Shown here in pieces: positions 37,316-51,031 of a DNA stretch of 64,000 bases. The first letter of the stretch is position 1, and each line of letters opens with the position of its first letter. The DNA lies in the NCBI GenBank assembly GCA_034620365.1, contig JAQGEQ010000335.1:186001-250000 (forward strand). The letters run 5' to 3'. Source of the stretch: Pegea sp. RAD2-039. Lineage: Eukaryota; Chordata; Thaliacea; Salpida; Salpidae. The position numbers were made by a program, and so were the translations under genes. Below the pieces are notes generated by a model that saw nothing but the letters and a program-made list of their open reading frames with translations, did no database searches and had not been told where the DNA came from.

Positions 37316-40060
37316 AATTAATTTTTCTTATAAGAGTTTCTATGAGGCTATAAAGTATTCGGGAATTGTGCAAAAATGAAAGTCCATGGTCGTATATGTT
37401 TGCAGCTGTAACTTTTTCAAATATTATCAGAGATTTATAGTAGTAAGTGAATATGCTGGAAGCATAAAGTTTGAAATGTGGTAATAACTTCAGTTTTTTT
37501 ATGTCAAAGCTTTGTATTCGAAAGCTGATGAAAGCATTACTTAAGCAAGTTTAGTGTAATAAGCTCATATCAATGTAAGATGGTTTACTAAATTATTTGA
37601 TAAAGAAAGTAAGAATTTCGAAATAAAGACTATAGAAACTATCAATATGATTATCTAGGTTAAAGTTCAATCAATTGTCTGAAGTTATTTTATTTCCACA
37701 AATATTTCTCTTTGTTTAATAAATTAGTGGTTAGATTTGCCTCCACAGTTTATAAAACCTAATAATTGACTAGTTTTAAATTTCAAGTCATTTTAGTGTA
37801 ACCCACTAATATCCTTCTAATAATAATGAAAGTTTTAGAAAAGTAATATTTTTTACTTTTTATAAAATTTATCGTATTTGGGTCATAAGATAGGATTTTA
37901 AAGAAATAATAATGAAATCAAAATGAAATATTTGGAAAGTAGTTAGAAAACGTTCTTGTTGAAGTAGTTAATAATCAATTGTAAACTAAACTGAGTTTTT
38001 TAAAGACGTTTCAGTGTTCATTTTCAGTAAAAGTTTAATTTTGACATTTTTATTTAGGAAATATTGATGTTAGTTATTGTTATAAAACATTTCAGTTTAA
38101 ACGAAACTGACAAATAATTTCAAAACTTTTAATAATTCATGCTTTTACAACCCACATTTATATAAATAATGAAATTTTAAAGTTAAGAAATGATTATTAT
38201 CAAACAACTATACAAAGAATTAGGTTTCAGTTTATCTAAGAATCATTTTTCTATCATTGTTCATTATTAAATGTCAACCAGAATGTTTATCTTAAAACAG
38301 CCGAAAATTGAAGAAAATAAACTTCAAGAATTTTTAAATAAATGTTTTTCTACTAATTAGATGGAATAACAACGAATTGGAGAAAAGTTAAATCGATTGT
38401 ATATAAAAATGTGGTTTATAAAATTAAGATAGATTACAACTTTGTCTTCAAAGATACAAAATGTTTATACTTAATAAAGAGTAATGTTTCCTATCGAACG
38501 CTGAAGTTATCTTTCCAAACTGTGGATGAATATAGTTGTTTCAAAAAAATGTGTAATAGTAAACCATGAAAGAAAATTCATATCCAATGGTCTCGAATCT
38601 ACTTTTCCATATAATTGAGATTTGTATAATAAAGTTTAAAGCTCTATGGTAAATTTCAATACAGCAAGTATCACTTTCTTTCTATCTACATAGCTTCCAA
38701 AGTTCACTATAAAAAAAGATTATTGCAACTGTTTAATAATTAATTTGTCAAAGTTTTATTACTTATTGTCATTATTTAATGATAACAAATGTGTTTAGAT
38801 TATTTTATAAGTTTAGGTGAAAACAAATACTCAAAAATTTGATACAAAATATTTATAACATTTCTAATGTCAAAAAAGCTACCTAAAAAACACAAATAAA
38901 TTTGTTAATGGAAATGATCTATAACTTCTCTCCAAGCAAACTGACCTTTTGTTCCTAAATAAGTCCTGGCCTTCAGATAAAATATCGAGTTCAATAATAT
39001 GTCCCCCTGGGTATGATGTCGTCGGGCATTATCATAGAGACACTAGAGTAGGTGGTATCTGCTACTTTATAATAGTGACTTAAAGGTTAAACAGTTCGAT
39101 ATAAAGTTAGGTTATTTCCAATATTCCTGGAAACAGTTTTTAAACCATTTATGTTGATCTCTTTAACTTATTACCTGGAGCAAAATTTATCAGTATTAAT
39201 ATCCCTTCTTTAACGTTTCACAAAGGACTATTATTGAACTAACCTGAATCAGCTAAAAAGTCATCTGAAAGTCTTTTAAGCTTGTCTAGTCCTTGATAAA
39301 TACAAGTGCAAACTTCTTTTATATTCTCATAGCTGGTCTAAGCAACGTTTATAGTGATTTTATTCACAATTATCTCATTTAAACTTTGATATTTGCCTTT
39401 AATAGTTTTCACGTCAGGTTAACTTGTTGCAAGTGTTTTGAGAACAAATTCAATTTGTTTGTTTCATCTAAATATCAATTTGATGAAATCAAAATATGCA
39501 AAATATCCTCAGCAAAAAGGCAGCCATGATCTTTGGAGATTCTTGGCTTTTACTTCAAGTCAAATTTTGTTGAAGTTAATAAAAACTGTTTTAACATCAG
39601 CAAAAGTCCCAAAAATATTTGCTCAATCAATTATAAAATAATCTTTAATCACAATTTCTATTAAAATTTTCCCAATTCTGCAGATATAAATTAACCAACG
39701 TCGGATGACAGGTTTGAATCAGAATTGGCCGAGATAAGTGTTAATTAATCCACATTTAATGCAGAACCGTTTAAACCCAATTGATTTTAACTGGATGTTT
39801 TCAATTTTTTTAAGCTTACACTAGAACAGACGAGATAAATCTAAGAGGCGCAATTATTACATTCTTTTGAGAGAAAGTTTAATTTTAAGTTAAAACATAA
39901 TATTGTAAATTGTCTTTTAAATCAAGAAATCTGAAAATTAAAAACAAATTTCTGGTTGAAAATATAATTAAGTTAAAAACAAATGTTTACAGACAAATAA
40001 AAGTAGCTGGAAGATTGTTAGCTAGTAAATGTCCTCAAGTTCTCTCAAAAAGAAATCTGT
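37316..40060. other. AT-rich intergenic region between K5 and K6
   Basis: Up to about 38205 this belongs to the K5 duplication. Bases 38205-39790 are mostly unique. A GC-richer patch at 38930-39110 ('tgtccccctgggtatgatgtcgtcgggc') reads open on the minus strand (DNARRHHTQGD) for about 38 codons and may be old transposon sequence. A 67-codon plus reading at 39438-39641 is not supported. Bases 39790-40030 are the inverted K5 flank. Confidence 0.35.
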
Positions 40061-40478
40061 AACTTAATCAACAGTTGTTTTTTCAATTATAAGGTGGTAG
40101 AAGATGCAAGAAAAACCAAGTGCTGTAAAAGTGATCTTCATTCTTTACTTTTCTATTTTAAATCTTAGATTGTTAAGAAATGTTTTAGTTATACAGAACT
40201 TGTTATTATTAGAGAAAGAATTGTTAAAATCTTGATGAACTTTCATTCCTAAATAAAACAAGAAACAAAAAAGATCTGAATTGATGAATAAAATAAATCT
40301 CTAAATTCTAACAAACCTTTTTATATTATGTAATTTATCAAACAATTAAAAAACATGAAAATATTCATGAACGAACATTTTGATTTTATTCTAAATGTTT
40401 TTGAAAATAAACACGACCTCAAAAGCAACTTTATACTGAAAATAAGCTTCACAGCAATCTACTAGTAAAATTTATTTA

Positions 40479-43364
40479 TTAAAATGGGAAATTTTCACAT
40501 ATGTCAGGTACACATGGTTGATAGGTGACTATGACATGATTAATCCATTCATTCGTTCTTGCAACTTCTTTCCATTCATTTGTTACTTCATTGTAACATT
40601 CGACGATTTCTAAATAACATTCTTGACCTACATTTTCTTCTTCATAATCAACTTCGGGTAAACTTCCTGAAACAATCAACAAGCTCATCACAATTATGCA
40701 AATTATTGTAAACATCATAAAATTTTAATTAAAAAGTTTTTCAATTCCAAACATAAGAAAAGTTTTACCAAAAACATAAATCTTCTTATTAAAGACAACA
40801 GCTTTTGGATCTTCTCTTGCATATTTCATACTTGCTACAAACTCCCAATTATCATTGAGGACATCGTATCTTTCAACAGTCTTTAAATCTTTTTCTTCTT
40901 CATTTAAACCACCAATGGCGTAGATATAGTTGCCAAGCGTGACTACAGCTTTAATGATTTTAGAATTAGTTATCGTCATAAGATCAAAACGTCATCGTGA
41001 CGTCATCGTGACGTCATCAGCAAGTACCTAGATGGCTTCGACGTGTCAACATCGATTTTGCAGAACTCCATTCGTCCCTCGTTGGATCATATTTCTCTAC
41101 ACGAGCAACTGGGATAAAGAGTTCTTCGTCACCACCGACAACATACAACATCCGGTTGAAGACAGCACAACCGAAAGAGTAACGATATCTATATAATGAA
41201 GCTCTTTGCGTCCATTTATCAGTGATCGGATCGTATCTGGAAATAACATAATAGTTTTTGGAAAATGAAGTTTTGGTTGAAATGTCATTTCATCACTCAC
41301 TTCATCAATCTAATTTTATTACCACCTTGAAAAAGATACAGTTCATTTTCAATAACTCCTAATCTCGGCCAACACAATTTATCGTCTAAACTTTTGCACT
41401 TCTTCCACTCATTTGAAATTGGATCGTATCTAGAAATGTGATGACGTCATATTTAGTTTGCAATGATGATGTCATCATTTGCTTCATGCTTCTAACCTTT
41501 CCATATCACCATTCCACTTTAAAATATAAATGAAACCGTTGATGACAACAGATCTTAAATTCATTGGAAGACCTATCTTTGGAAGTTTAAACCAAACATA
41601 TGTTTCAGACAAACGGAACTTTTGACTTTCCAAAGATTTCTCATCAGATCTACCGGATCCATCAATGACGTACATCACCTGTGACGTCATATGTCAGTGG
41701 TTGAAGTGAAAAGTATTTAATTAAATAATCTTACCTGCCGAATATCAAGTTGTCTTGGCTTACTTTCAATTGGTATGTAAGCTTTGAGGTCATCAAGGAC
41801 CTTGCTGAGATATTCATAACAAGTATCTCTAATTACATCACAACTTTCTAATTTCATCGAAATAAATTTTGGTTTTATCAAATGGCATCGTACCTAGAGA
41901 AATCACAATTTTATACTCATAAGTCTACAACTTTATAGTTTCTAGATACTTACGTTTTTAATTAAGTTATTTAAGTAATGTTTTCTTGAAGTTAAATCAT
42001 ATTTGATCCAATTTAAGAGAGCATTGAATATTTGGGATTCACAAATCACATGAAGCTCATCTTTAGAAATTATTTTAGAAATTACAGAGTCTGGTTGTAA
42101 TTTGAATTCTTCACTTTTTGAAATCTGGTAAATATCTTGAGATCAATCAAAAAGTTTTTCTTATTAAATATGAAAAGAACAAAATCAGTAGAAATAACGA
42201 AGCAAGGAAATATTTCATAAATATTTAAGTTTGATGAAGTAGAAAAAATCTTTCTACTTAAAATGTTTTAGCCAAGAAAATAACATTTCTCTATTTTCTT
42301 ACTTCTATAAAGTTTTTTCCAATAAATTTTTCTATTTTTGTTGAAAGCTCCAAAAATCCATAATTCTCAGTAAATGTTGAAAATCCAATACAGTTGGAAA
42401 TTTCAATTTGACTTTCCAAAAAGCTGTATTTGATAAAGTAAAGTTACAAAAAACTATTGAAAGAAACTGATTTATAAAACTAGCTTACTTGCAACATAAA
42501 TTCTCTAAACCAGTTATTTGAAACATGGAATTTGCAATCATCAGTTTCTTAACATTTTCTTCATTTATTTGTATTTTGTTTGAGTAAATGTATTCTAGAA
42601 GATCAGAGAATACATTTGGGTCAACCTCATTTAAGGTAACTTCTCCCGAATATGATTCTTTTAATCCACCTTAATAAATTCAAATAGTTTTTTGTTGATA
42701 TATTCAGTTATTTTACAACTGAAGTTGAATCTTGAATCTAACTTACGACAAAACATAGCTTCAAAATAAGGTGAAGCAGCAACTAATATTACTTTGTGAC
42801 AACTGAAACTTCTTTCCAAACCATCCAAATTTACTTTGATGGTGACATCACATAGCTGAGAAGTTTGACGAAAACCATTTAGTTTCAATCGAAGTTTTGT
42901 ACAATTATCAACTTCCGAAACTTCATCTCTAAAAACATCAAAAGTATAATTTACTTTAGTATCAAATTAAAAATAAAGAATTAGAAGAAACATATAAGTT
43001 AGATAAAAATAAAAAAGTGAATAAATAAAATCACAAATACTTATTTCAGTTCTTAAATTTTTAAATAAATAAAACAATAAAATTTAAATTCTTCTAAATC
43101 ATTTAGTAACACAAAAATAACTCTAAAACAAATTAGAAAAATAATAATTGCAAGTTAAAATTGATAAAATTTAATTATTTATCTTTTTAGATGCAACATA
43201 AATAATTTTTCTAATCTGTGTTTATTTTAAATAAAAAGTGAATTTAAAGTAACTTTACTTAGCGAACAATTTTAAGTGAAGACACAAAATTCTACTAGCC
43301 TTTTATCATCTGTAGGTGGCATAATTGAATCAAAAGCAACTTTGCTATTTGATCTATCAACCAT
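40479..43364 (-). CDS. BTB-BACK-Kelch protein K6 (putative CUL3 substrate adaptor)
   Basis: Exons are 43364-43300, 42928-42747, 42669-42489, 42423-42303, 42124-41954, 41893-41735, 41678-41497, 41429-41301, 41236-41028, 40948-40769 and 40666-40479. They total 1767 nt, or 588 residues, with no stop. The start reads MVDRSNSKVAFDSIM. Intron 1 begins GCTAGT where the other copies have GTTAGT, so it needs a GC-AG splice. The BTB is of the CHKVIL type. Loops are distinct: QGGNKIRLMK, LYRYRYSF, GGDEELFIPVAR, GGLNEEEKD and, in the last blade, the longest version (PEVDYEEENVGQECYLEI). The tail is PCVPDICENFPF. Likely functional if the GC donor is used. Confidence 0.85.
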
Positions 43365-43435
43365 TTTGATGCAATTAACAAGTTTAGAAAATCTACCAAC
43401 TGTTGATGTTATATAAATGAATTAGTTGATTTAAC
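43365..43435 (-). promoter_or_regulatory. Conserved proximal promoter block of K6
   Basis: The TATA-like sequence and 'catcaacagttggtagat' element lie immediately upstream of the K6 start, as in the other copies. Confidence 0.4.
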
Positions 43436-43439
43436 TAAA

Positions 43440-44560
43440 CAGTTTAAATTTAAAACTACCAAATATTTTAAAATATTAAAAATAAAATTAATGGTCTAAG
43501 TAAGATAAATACTAAATAATTGCAAAAGAAAAAGGTAAATCAATAAAAGATTATTAACTTCTTAAAAATATTTTTATACTAATTTTCCAGAAGTAAATAA
43601 ATCTTATAATACCAAATTTTAATAGTAAAGCACCTTGCAGGTTTGTATCAAACATATTATTATATATGTAAAACTATTGTATATAAATTATTATATAAAA
43701 TATAATATTAAACAGTGTATATTCAAAAGTCCAGCCATACATAAACTATATTTCCTGTAATCAATATCATATTTAGTCATCTTTAAATCTTAGATTTCCA
43801 TAAAATTTGTAAAAGTCATCATGTTTAAAATGGTTATAGGTCTTGATAAAATCAACAAAATTTATGGCATATTTAAAATAAACACAATAGTTACACTATT
43901 AAAGAAATTGATTAATGTATAACAACAATTGTTATTTGGAAAAAATAACTAATTATATAATTTTTCTAGAAACTTATTAAACAGTTTATATTCAGTCATA
44001 CCAAAGGTATAATACAACTTTATAATTTTACTTTAGGTAAACTACAAAAGTTGCAATTATATTAGCTATTTTAACAACATAAAAATTTACTAAAGTTATA
44101 TACTAAAAAGAATAAAAAATATACTAAAGTTATATACTAAAAGATAAAGATATTATAAATAAATATATTTTTTAGCTGATTCTGTTCTTAGAAACAAAAG
44201 GTTATTACAGAAAGAATTAGAAAATTCTATTGAAACATTATTTTACAGTTAAACAAAAATGTTTAAAACTTCTAAATAATTAATGAACAATTAATCAAAT
44301 TTTACACCACTAATATACTAAACTGAAATATGTGTGAAGTAGCTTAATATTCAAAGTAGTATTTAAAAGTCAAATTATAATTATTCAGTTAAAATTATTT
44401 ATCTAAAGTATGAATTTTCAAAATAAGCAAATACTTTTGCCATTCTAAAATCATGTAATGCTTTATAGTTCAGTTGTAACATGAACCTCTTAAAATTATC
44501 CTGTAACTATCTCAAAAAGTTTAAAAAACTTATTTTCAAAATCAATACAACAATAATAAA
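43440..44560. repeat. K6 upstream flank, repeated upstream of K4
   Basis: This is the direct counterpart of 26000-26954 with a copy-specific insert of about 200 bases near 43720-43920 ('gtccagccatacataaac' onward). No gene is seen. Confidence 0.65.
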
Positions 44561-46653
44561 GCTGATATTAAACAGTGGTAAAGATATTAGTCAAAAAATA
44601 AAACTGAAACACAACACACAATCTCCAAAAATATAATGCGATATGAAATAAGCTCACTAGAACTTTTCTTCAGTGCGAAATTTCAAAATGTAAAAAATAT
44701 TCCAAAAAATAAACTCTAGAATGCACGTGATATGTTAATTAAAAATTGGTGCATAAAGATTATTTGTGTTGACGCGCTCTCGATTAGTTGACCCGTAAAA
44801 CCTGCAAACTCATTTAACAGCTGTTTAACAATTTTACATCTATTCATAAATCTTTATAAGTTAGACAAGATTTTTCAGATTTTATCTAATATTTAGTGTA
44901 AATATTTAATGTTATATTGTACAGGATTTACTAAACTATCAATTGTTACATCATTTTTTTTAACTTAAGTATGTATAATAGGTCTCTTCTGAGCCTAGTA
45001 GTTGGTGGGAAATTTTATTTCGAGAAACTGTTAAAGTTAGATTCATCATTCATTAACTTCTTTTCTAATCTAAGCAAACTTACATACAAGATTGTATTGG
45101 AACTAGTAGCGTGTATTAATATGTTAAGAGAGCATGCCTAGAAGCCTTTTACAATTAAAATTAGTGCTGGCAAAAATGTTTTTTAAATATATCTATTGAT
45201 TGAAATTTCGGATCACTTTGGAGTGGTATGGAAAAACAAACATAAATAATTTTTACAAACAACTGAGTAGAAAAAGTAATTATACAAGGATCATAAAACA
45301 GAGGCAAGATGTAGGTATCATAATTACTATCAATAGATACTGTTTAAAATTGTATTTTTAGTCTTACAAAGTTGTCTTGCACACTTTAAGTCTGACTAAA
45401 GCTTAAACAAGATAAGATAGTAAAAATAAAGATGAAAATCCTTTTTATAATTTGATCTGTTACAATTTGGTGTATTTTTAGTCTTACAAAGTTGTCTTGC
45501 ACACTTTAAGTCTGACTAAAACTTACACAAGATAAGATAGTAAAAATAAAGATGAAAATCCTTTTTATAATTTGATCTGTTACAATTTGGTGTATTAAAG
45601 TCGACAAATAATTACAATCAAATTAAATTAATTTACCTTCACTAAGCGATTTTATTTAACTATAGTAAAAATTTCAAGAAGCAATTTTTAAAAGGAATAT
45701 AGTTTTTCTAATTCTGTAAAATATCATCTAACTTAGTGCAGTGATATGGTCTTATAATTTTAGTACAATTGTACGACTATTTTGAAATAAATCAGTTTCT
45801 TTATTTTCTTATAAGATCTATATAACTTTTACTATTTCAATTCTAACTCAATTATTACATTAGTGAATACTTCAAGTATGTTGGCAAGTTTCATTTCTAC
45901 TGAATGACTTTTGTTCACTTAAAGTACGTCCAACTTCAAAAAAATGCTTTCTTATTATTATTCAGAAAACTTTTAATTTCAGTTATTATTTAACTAAATT
46001 TATAAAAAGTTGGTTTATTTTAGTGTTTTGCAAAATCCTGCTTCTTTCAAAAACTCTTTCGAGAGATGATTTATTTGAGTTCTTTCGAAACCAAACTTGT
46101 AACATAAGACATGTCAGGAAACAGAAATTGTAATATTAACTTTAAAACATGTTTGATGAGCTTACGGTTTGATTTTCACAAATTAACTTGAATTTTAGTG
46201 AAATAAATTATTTTTACGTGCAATAATATAATTTTTTAGACAATCTTTTCATAATTTAAAGTTTTAAACGATTTATCTTTTTGTAAAATTGAAATTAATC
46301 GCGACTTAAAAAGATCAAATTCCTTTTTATCCACTTTTTATTTTTCTTAGAAATTTATTGACAGAACGATTAGAGGTTTATAAAAAAAAAGAAATAGAAA
46401 GAAAAGCAATTTCAAACAAATTCGTATTTTTCCTTATATTCTGTAGATAATTCACTCACTGTATCTATAAAATGTTTTAGTAGAAACGGTGCATCATAAA
46501 CAACATTGCATGTAACAGCAATTATTACTAAAATTTATGCTGCTGCATGAGTAGTCTTACCAATCATTAATATATTTGATAATACAATAGTGCGTTTGAA
46601 GAAAAGAACAAAAATGAAACCATACTCATTGATAATTACATTTAAATTCTGAG
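44561..46653. other. Intergenic region between K6 and T2
   Basis: This is mostly unique AT-rich sequence with no recognised gene. It contains the 120-base tandem duplication (separate entry). Bases 46375-46560 match 27610-27450 inverted. A 68-codon minus reading around 46535-46741 is the read-through of the broken T2 end and not a separate gene. Confidence 0.4.
45361..45596. repeat. 120-base tandem duplication, two units
   Basis: Unit 1 (45361-45480) and unit 2 (45481-45596, truncated at its end) begin 'gtcttacaaagttgtcttgc' and differ at two positions in the shared part ('gcttaaacaa' against 'acttacacaa'). A related single sequence occurs inverted at 7320-7385. The low divergence suggests a recent event. 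Confidence 0.9.
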
Positions 46654-49600
46654 CTAGTAAAGGATTAGATAAATAGCTAAACCGAACATCGTGTTTGATA
46701 TAATTTTTTGATAGTTTAAACAAACGGAATTCGGTGAACAATTATGAATTTTCTCAAAGCATTCATCCAAATCTAACAATAAAAGATCATAAAGTTTTAT
46801 AAATTTTGTAAAACTTTTATTTATTATGAATAATATGCAAAACTTTATGCAAAGACTAAAGTATAAATTGAATATTTGATTACACAGCTATAAGCTTGGA
46901 ATACATTACAAGAAATTGTAAGTACAAAGTCTCAATAATATTAGAAATAAAAACTACCCGATATTCAATCTAACTAAATAAATATTTACTTACTTGTGCA
47001 CTCTTTTCCATTTCCTTTATATCCCTCATTACAGGTGCATGAATATCCTCCAATTGTATTATTACAAATTGCTTCAATATGGCATTCGTGTGTTTCACTT
47101 CCGCATTCATCAATGTCTTCATTGAAAATGAAATGATTATAAGAAAAGATATTAGGCTTAAATACAAGTTTTTTACAAACTCTAATGGATTTTACTTAGC
47201 TATTATGCTAAAAATATAAAAACAAATTATAACTTCTAATAGTAACAGTTTCATTACGTATCCGAAAGGATTTTTGTCTAAATATCTAGTAGTGACGGTA
47301 AGTAGTTAAACAGATTAACAGGAAAATCTCATAAATGAAAACTTTTGTTATTAGTCAAGCAGCTAATTGATTTTTTATTGTGGAATAGTTGTTAGTAAAA
47401 ACTATAGTTTCTGATAATCACAGTTTCCTTATTGTAAATCACTTTCTTATTTTAAAAAGTTTAGACACGGATGTTTTTATTGAAAATTGAATTTATTTCT
47501 AAATCTCACAAATGATAAAACTTAACGTATATCTTGCAAGTCGGAAATGGTTTACTTTTGATCAGATAGACCTAAGACCTACAAACTACCGAGAGATACA
47601 AAAAATATTTAATCAGATGAAGGTAATCAAATTACCTGAACAATTGTAACCGTTTCCTTGGTATCCAGAGTTACATTTACATTTGTAACTACCAATAGTA
47701 TTAATACAAGCAGCATTGAAATTGCAATCTTCTAATTCATATAAACATTCATCAATATCTACATATAAATGAAAAATATTTCAATTTTATATTACATCGT
47801 TTTAGAAAAGTAGAACACAAACCAAAGCAAGATAAACCATTTCCCCTGTATCCACTTTTACATATACATGTAAAACTACCTTCTAAATTATTACAATTAG
47901 CTTCAGAATGACAATTATTGGTTTCATCTTCACATTCGTTAACATCTTTTAAAACAGTTTTTTTATCAATGAGAGCATTCTACTTAATCTTCATTTAGTT
48001 TTTCATTCACCTGAACACGTGACACCATCTCCAGTAAAACCCTCTAAGCATTTACATTGAAAACTGCCATCAATGTTGATACATTTTGCTTTACTATTAC
48101 AATTGTCTTTATTCTCTTCACATTCATTTATATCTACAAGACAATCAGAAATTTCTACTTTGCAAGAAAATACTTAATCAAAAATCTATACTACAAACTT
48201 CTAGTATCTACTAACATTTATAAATAATCTCTTATTAGTCTATATTTGAAACTATTTTATTCATAATGGAGTTTCATAAAATAAAGTAGATCTAAAATTT
48301 TAAAGAGACGCTAATTTATTTAAATCACATATAAAGAATTTTTTAAATAAGAATTTAAATTGAATACTTTGTGTGATAATAATAAGAAAAAAAGATTTTT
48401 GTTCAATTAAAACAATTGTTAGTAACTGTTGGTGAATTTTACAAAAGCACAAAAATTATCGTAGCTAATCCTTCAAGAACATATATTTACTAACCAAGAC
48501 ATGAAAGTCCGTCTCCTTTGTATCCTTCTTTGCATAAACATTCATAATGTCCTTTTATATTGAAGCAATTTGCATTAACATCACAATTATGTTCGCCGTT
48601 CCCACATTCATCAACGTCTAATTGTAAAAAAACAAATTTTTTTGTTTAAACTTTTTAGTTTGCACTACCATACTATACTGAAGCTTCTATCACAAATGAT
48701 CAGTTTAAAAGAAAATAAATTTAACAAGAAGTTAATTTCAAAATTAACCTCTACAAATAGTTCCATTTCCATGATATCCATTAGCACAAGTACAAATATA
48801 GCTGCCCAATATATCTGTACAGATTGCATCTTCATGACACAAGTCAGTTTTTATTGCGCACTCATTATCATCTAAAAAACAAGAAAAAATATTTAGAAAA
48901 TATGATAGAATAAAATCTTAAGATGATAATATCAAGGTCTTTAAAACCAAATAGTTACTGGTGTTTGTTATCTAAACCAATGATGAATCTTACGGTTATT
49001 AAGGGAGCAGTAAAAGTTTTATGATTTGTTAAAACTAAATCCTATAAAATACTAAAGTTTCACATTTAATCGTAAATTACAAAAAAAATAATTAACAATT
49101 ATAAACAAATATTCTCTTACTTATACATTCGATACCATTTCCTGAATATCCTTGATTACAAGAACATTTAAAGCTTCCAATTAGATTTGTGCAAGTTGCT
49201 ACATCATTACAGTTATTTAAATTGTTTTCACATTCATCAACATCTGAAAGTTATTTAGAATTAATATTAGACTAGATTTGAAATCTGTAGAAAGATTTTG
49301 AATACATAAGCTTGATCTCATCCTAACACATGTTTAAGTACCATTTCAAAGTTTAAATCAATATTCGTTTTTTATTTAAAAAATTAGCTTCACAACTTTG
49401 AACAAACCTTCATCACAAAAACCTCCTTTCCACCCTTTTGAACATTGGCAAGTTTGAGCTGAAGCATCTGGTGTACCATTGTTAAAGCAAATCACATTAC
49501 ATGGTTTAACTTGTTCAAAACCATCTGGACAAGTTTTTCCATTGCAGCTTTGTTGCTGAGTAATACTTCTATTTCTTGTTGTAAATCCTGAAACTCCACA

Positions 49601-51031
49601 AGACTTTGTACAAGAAGTCCATGAACTCCATTGTGATACTTGGCAATCCACTTTAATACAATTAGTTGTTAAAAAACGTATAAAATGACTAATGCAAATA
49701 ATAATTAAAAATAAATGATTTAAAAACTTTTTATAATATTCTTTTTGTGAAAGAACAATTATTTTGTGAAGTCGGTCATTAAAGTTTTAAAACCTACAAA
49801 CCTCACCTGGACAGCAGTGAGTATTACAGTTAGCTATTTGAACACGTTCTCCCTCACAAACATCACCACCACAACTTGCTTCAACTTTTATTTTACGAAA
49901 CCTATTTTGCTTGCCAGTACCACAAGTTGCACTACACCTGTTTACATTTTATGTTAGTGTTTATACTCATAAATATCTAAATAATAAACTTACCCTTGCC
50001 ATGCAGTCCATTCTGTCCAAGAACAATCAACCTTACAACATTCAGTGTTACAAGATCTCGAGTCGTTGTTTGCTCCTTGGCATGATTTGCCATGACAACT
50101 TGCAATTGTAGCGATTTGCCTCTGTCTAGATTGTAATCCACTTGCACAAGACTTTGAACAGCTTCCAAATTTACTCCAATTTGTCCATTTACAGTCAACA
50201 GCACAACACTGTGTGTTGCAGGTTATTGTTTCTGTATTTGGACCAACACAAGCGGCTCCACCACAGCTAGCTTCTCTTGTAATATTTCTTTGTCGGCTTT
50301 GTGATCCAGATCCACAAGTAAGTGAGCACTTATCATAACTGCTCCATTGCCCCCATACACAGTCAACTGGACAGCAACCACTTGAACATTGTTGTGTTTG
50401 AGTTGTTGGTCCAGAGCATGGATTCCCTCCACACTTGGCAGATTTTGAAATCGATCTTGATCTAGTATGGTTTCCATTTCCACATGTTACTGGACATTGC
50501 CCATAGACTGACCACGGTCCCCAGATACAATTTTCTGGGCAACAAACACGTCCACACTTTTTACTTTCCCTTGAGCTTCCTGGGCAATCATTTCCTGTTT
50601 TCCACCAATAGCATAATTTGCTTCTTGTTCTGTAAACTTCGGATATTGAACATGTTGTATTGCATTTACTCCAACTAGACCAGCTGTTCCACCGACAACC
50701 TGATATCAAATGATTTTATTTAAATACAAACGTTTCAATATTCTGCTTTTGTATTGGAACAACCTTTTACCTCTGATTGGTTGATGGATGCATGGTAAGG
50801 GTATAGCCGGAATAAAGACTTGCCTTTAAATTCAGAAAGTTTTTAGAAGTACTCTACTAATTTCATAAACAGATTTTTGGGTTTAAACATTCGCTTTTAA
50901 GTTTATTTATCATTAGAAACAACTTCTATAAAAATTTAATTTTTATAGTGAGCTTACCCTTGGGTGAATGTCTGGTGAAAAGCTATCAAGAAACAATTCA
51001 GCACACAAATAAATTTTATTAATTTTGACAT
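46654..51031 (-). CDS. T2: secreted thrombospondin-1/calcium-binding-EGF protein
   Basis: Exons are 51031-50958 (signal peptide MSKLIKFICVLNCFLIAFHQ), 50823-50771, 50699-49994, 49937-49807, 49650-49408, then seven 123-nt EGF exons (49243-49121, 48871-48749, 48617-48495, 48133-48011, 47945-47823, 47758-47636, 47116-46994) and a final 46772-46654. Phases agree and the frame is open for 728 residues. It has six TSP1 modules (WSSWSKC, WGPWSVYGQC, WGQWSSYDKC, WTNWSKFGSC, WTEWTAWQG, WSSWTSC), one EGF-like module (CQCSKGWKGGFC) and seven calcium-binding EGFs (DVDEC, DDNEC, DINEC, DIDEC starts; CxCxxGYxGNG ends). By family it is an extracellular adhesion or matrix protein. The eighth EGF starts DLDECFEKIHNC, loses the pattern after NSVCLN and stops, so the original C-terminus is missing. 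There is no membrane segment. Confidence 0.85.

Larger units (their letters stand above)
26955..38205. repeat. K5 segment, first copy of an ~11 kb direct duplication
   Basis: From 'aataatacaaaaaataactct' at about 26955 the sequence is collinear with 52430 onward to the end of the window. The copies differ by scattered substitutions and small indels. The main exception is 27300-27860, which is replaced by unrelated sequence at 52780-53590. The segment includes K5, the small minus-strand readings near 35.9-36.8 kb and the open reading near 37.1 kb. Confidence 0.85.

Noticed and set aside
39438-39641. 67-codon plus-strand frame between K5 and K6
   Set aside because: No domain or conserved counterpart; composition fits chance.
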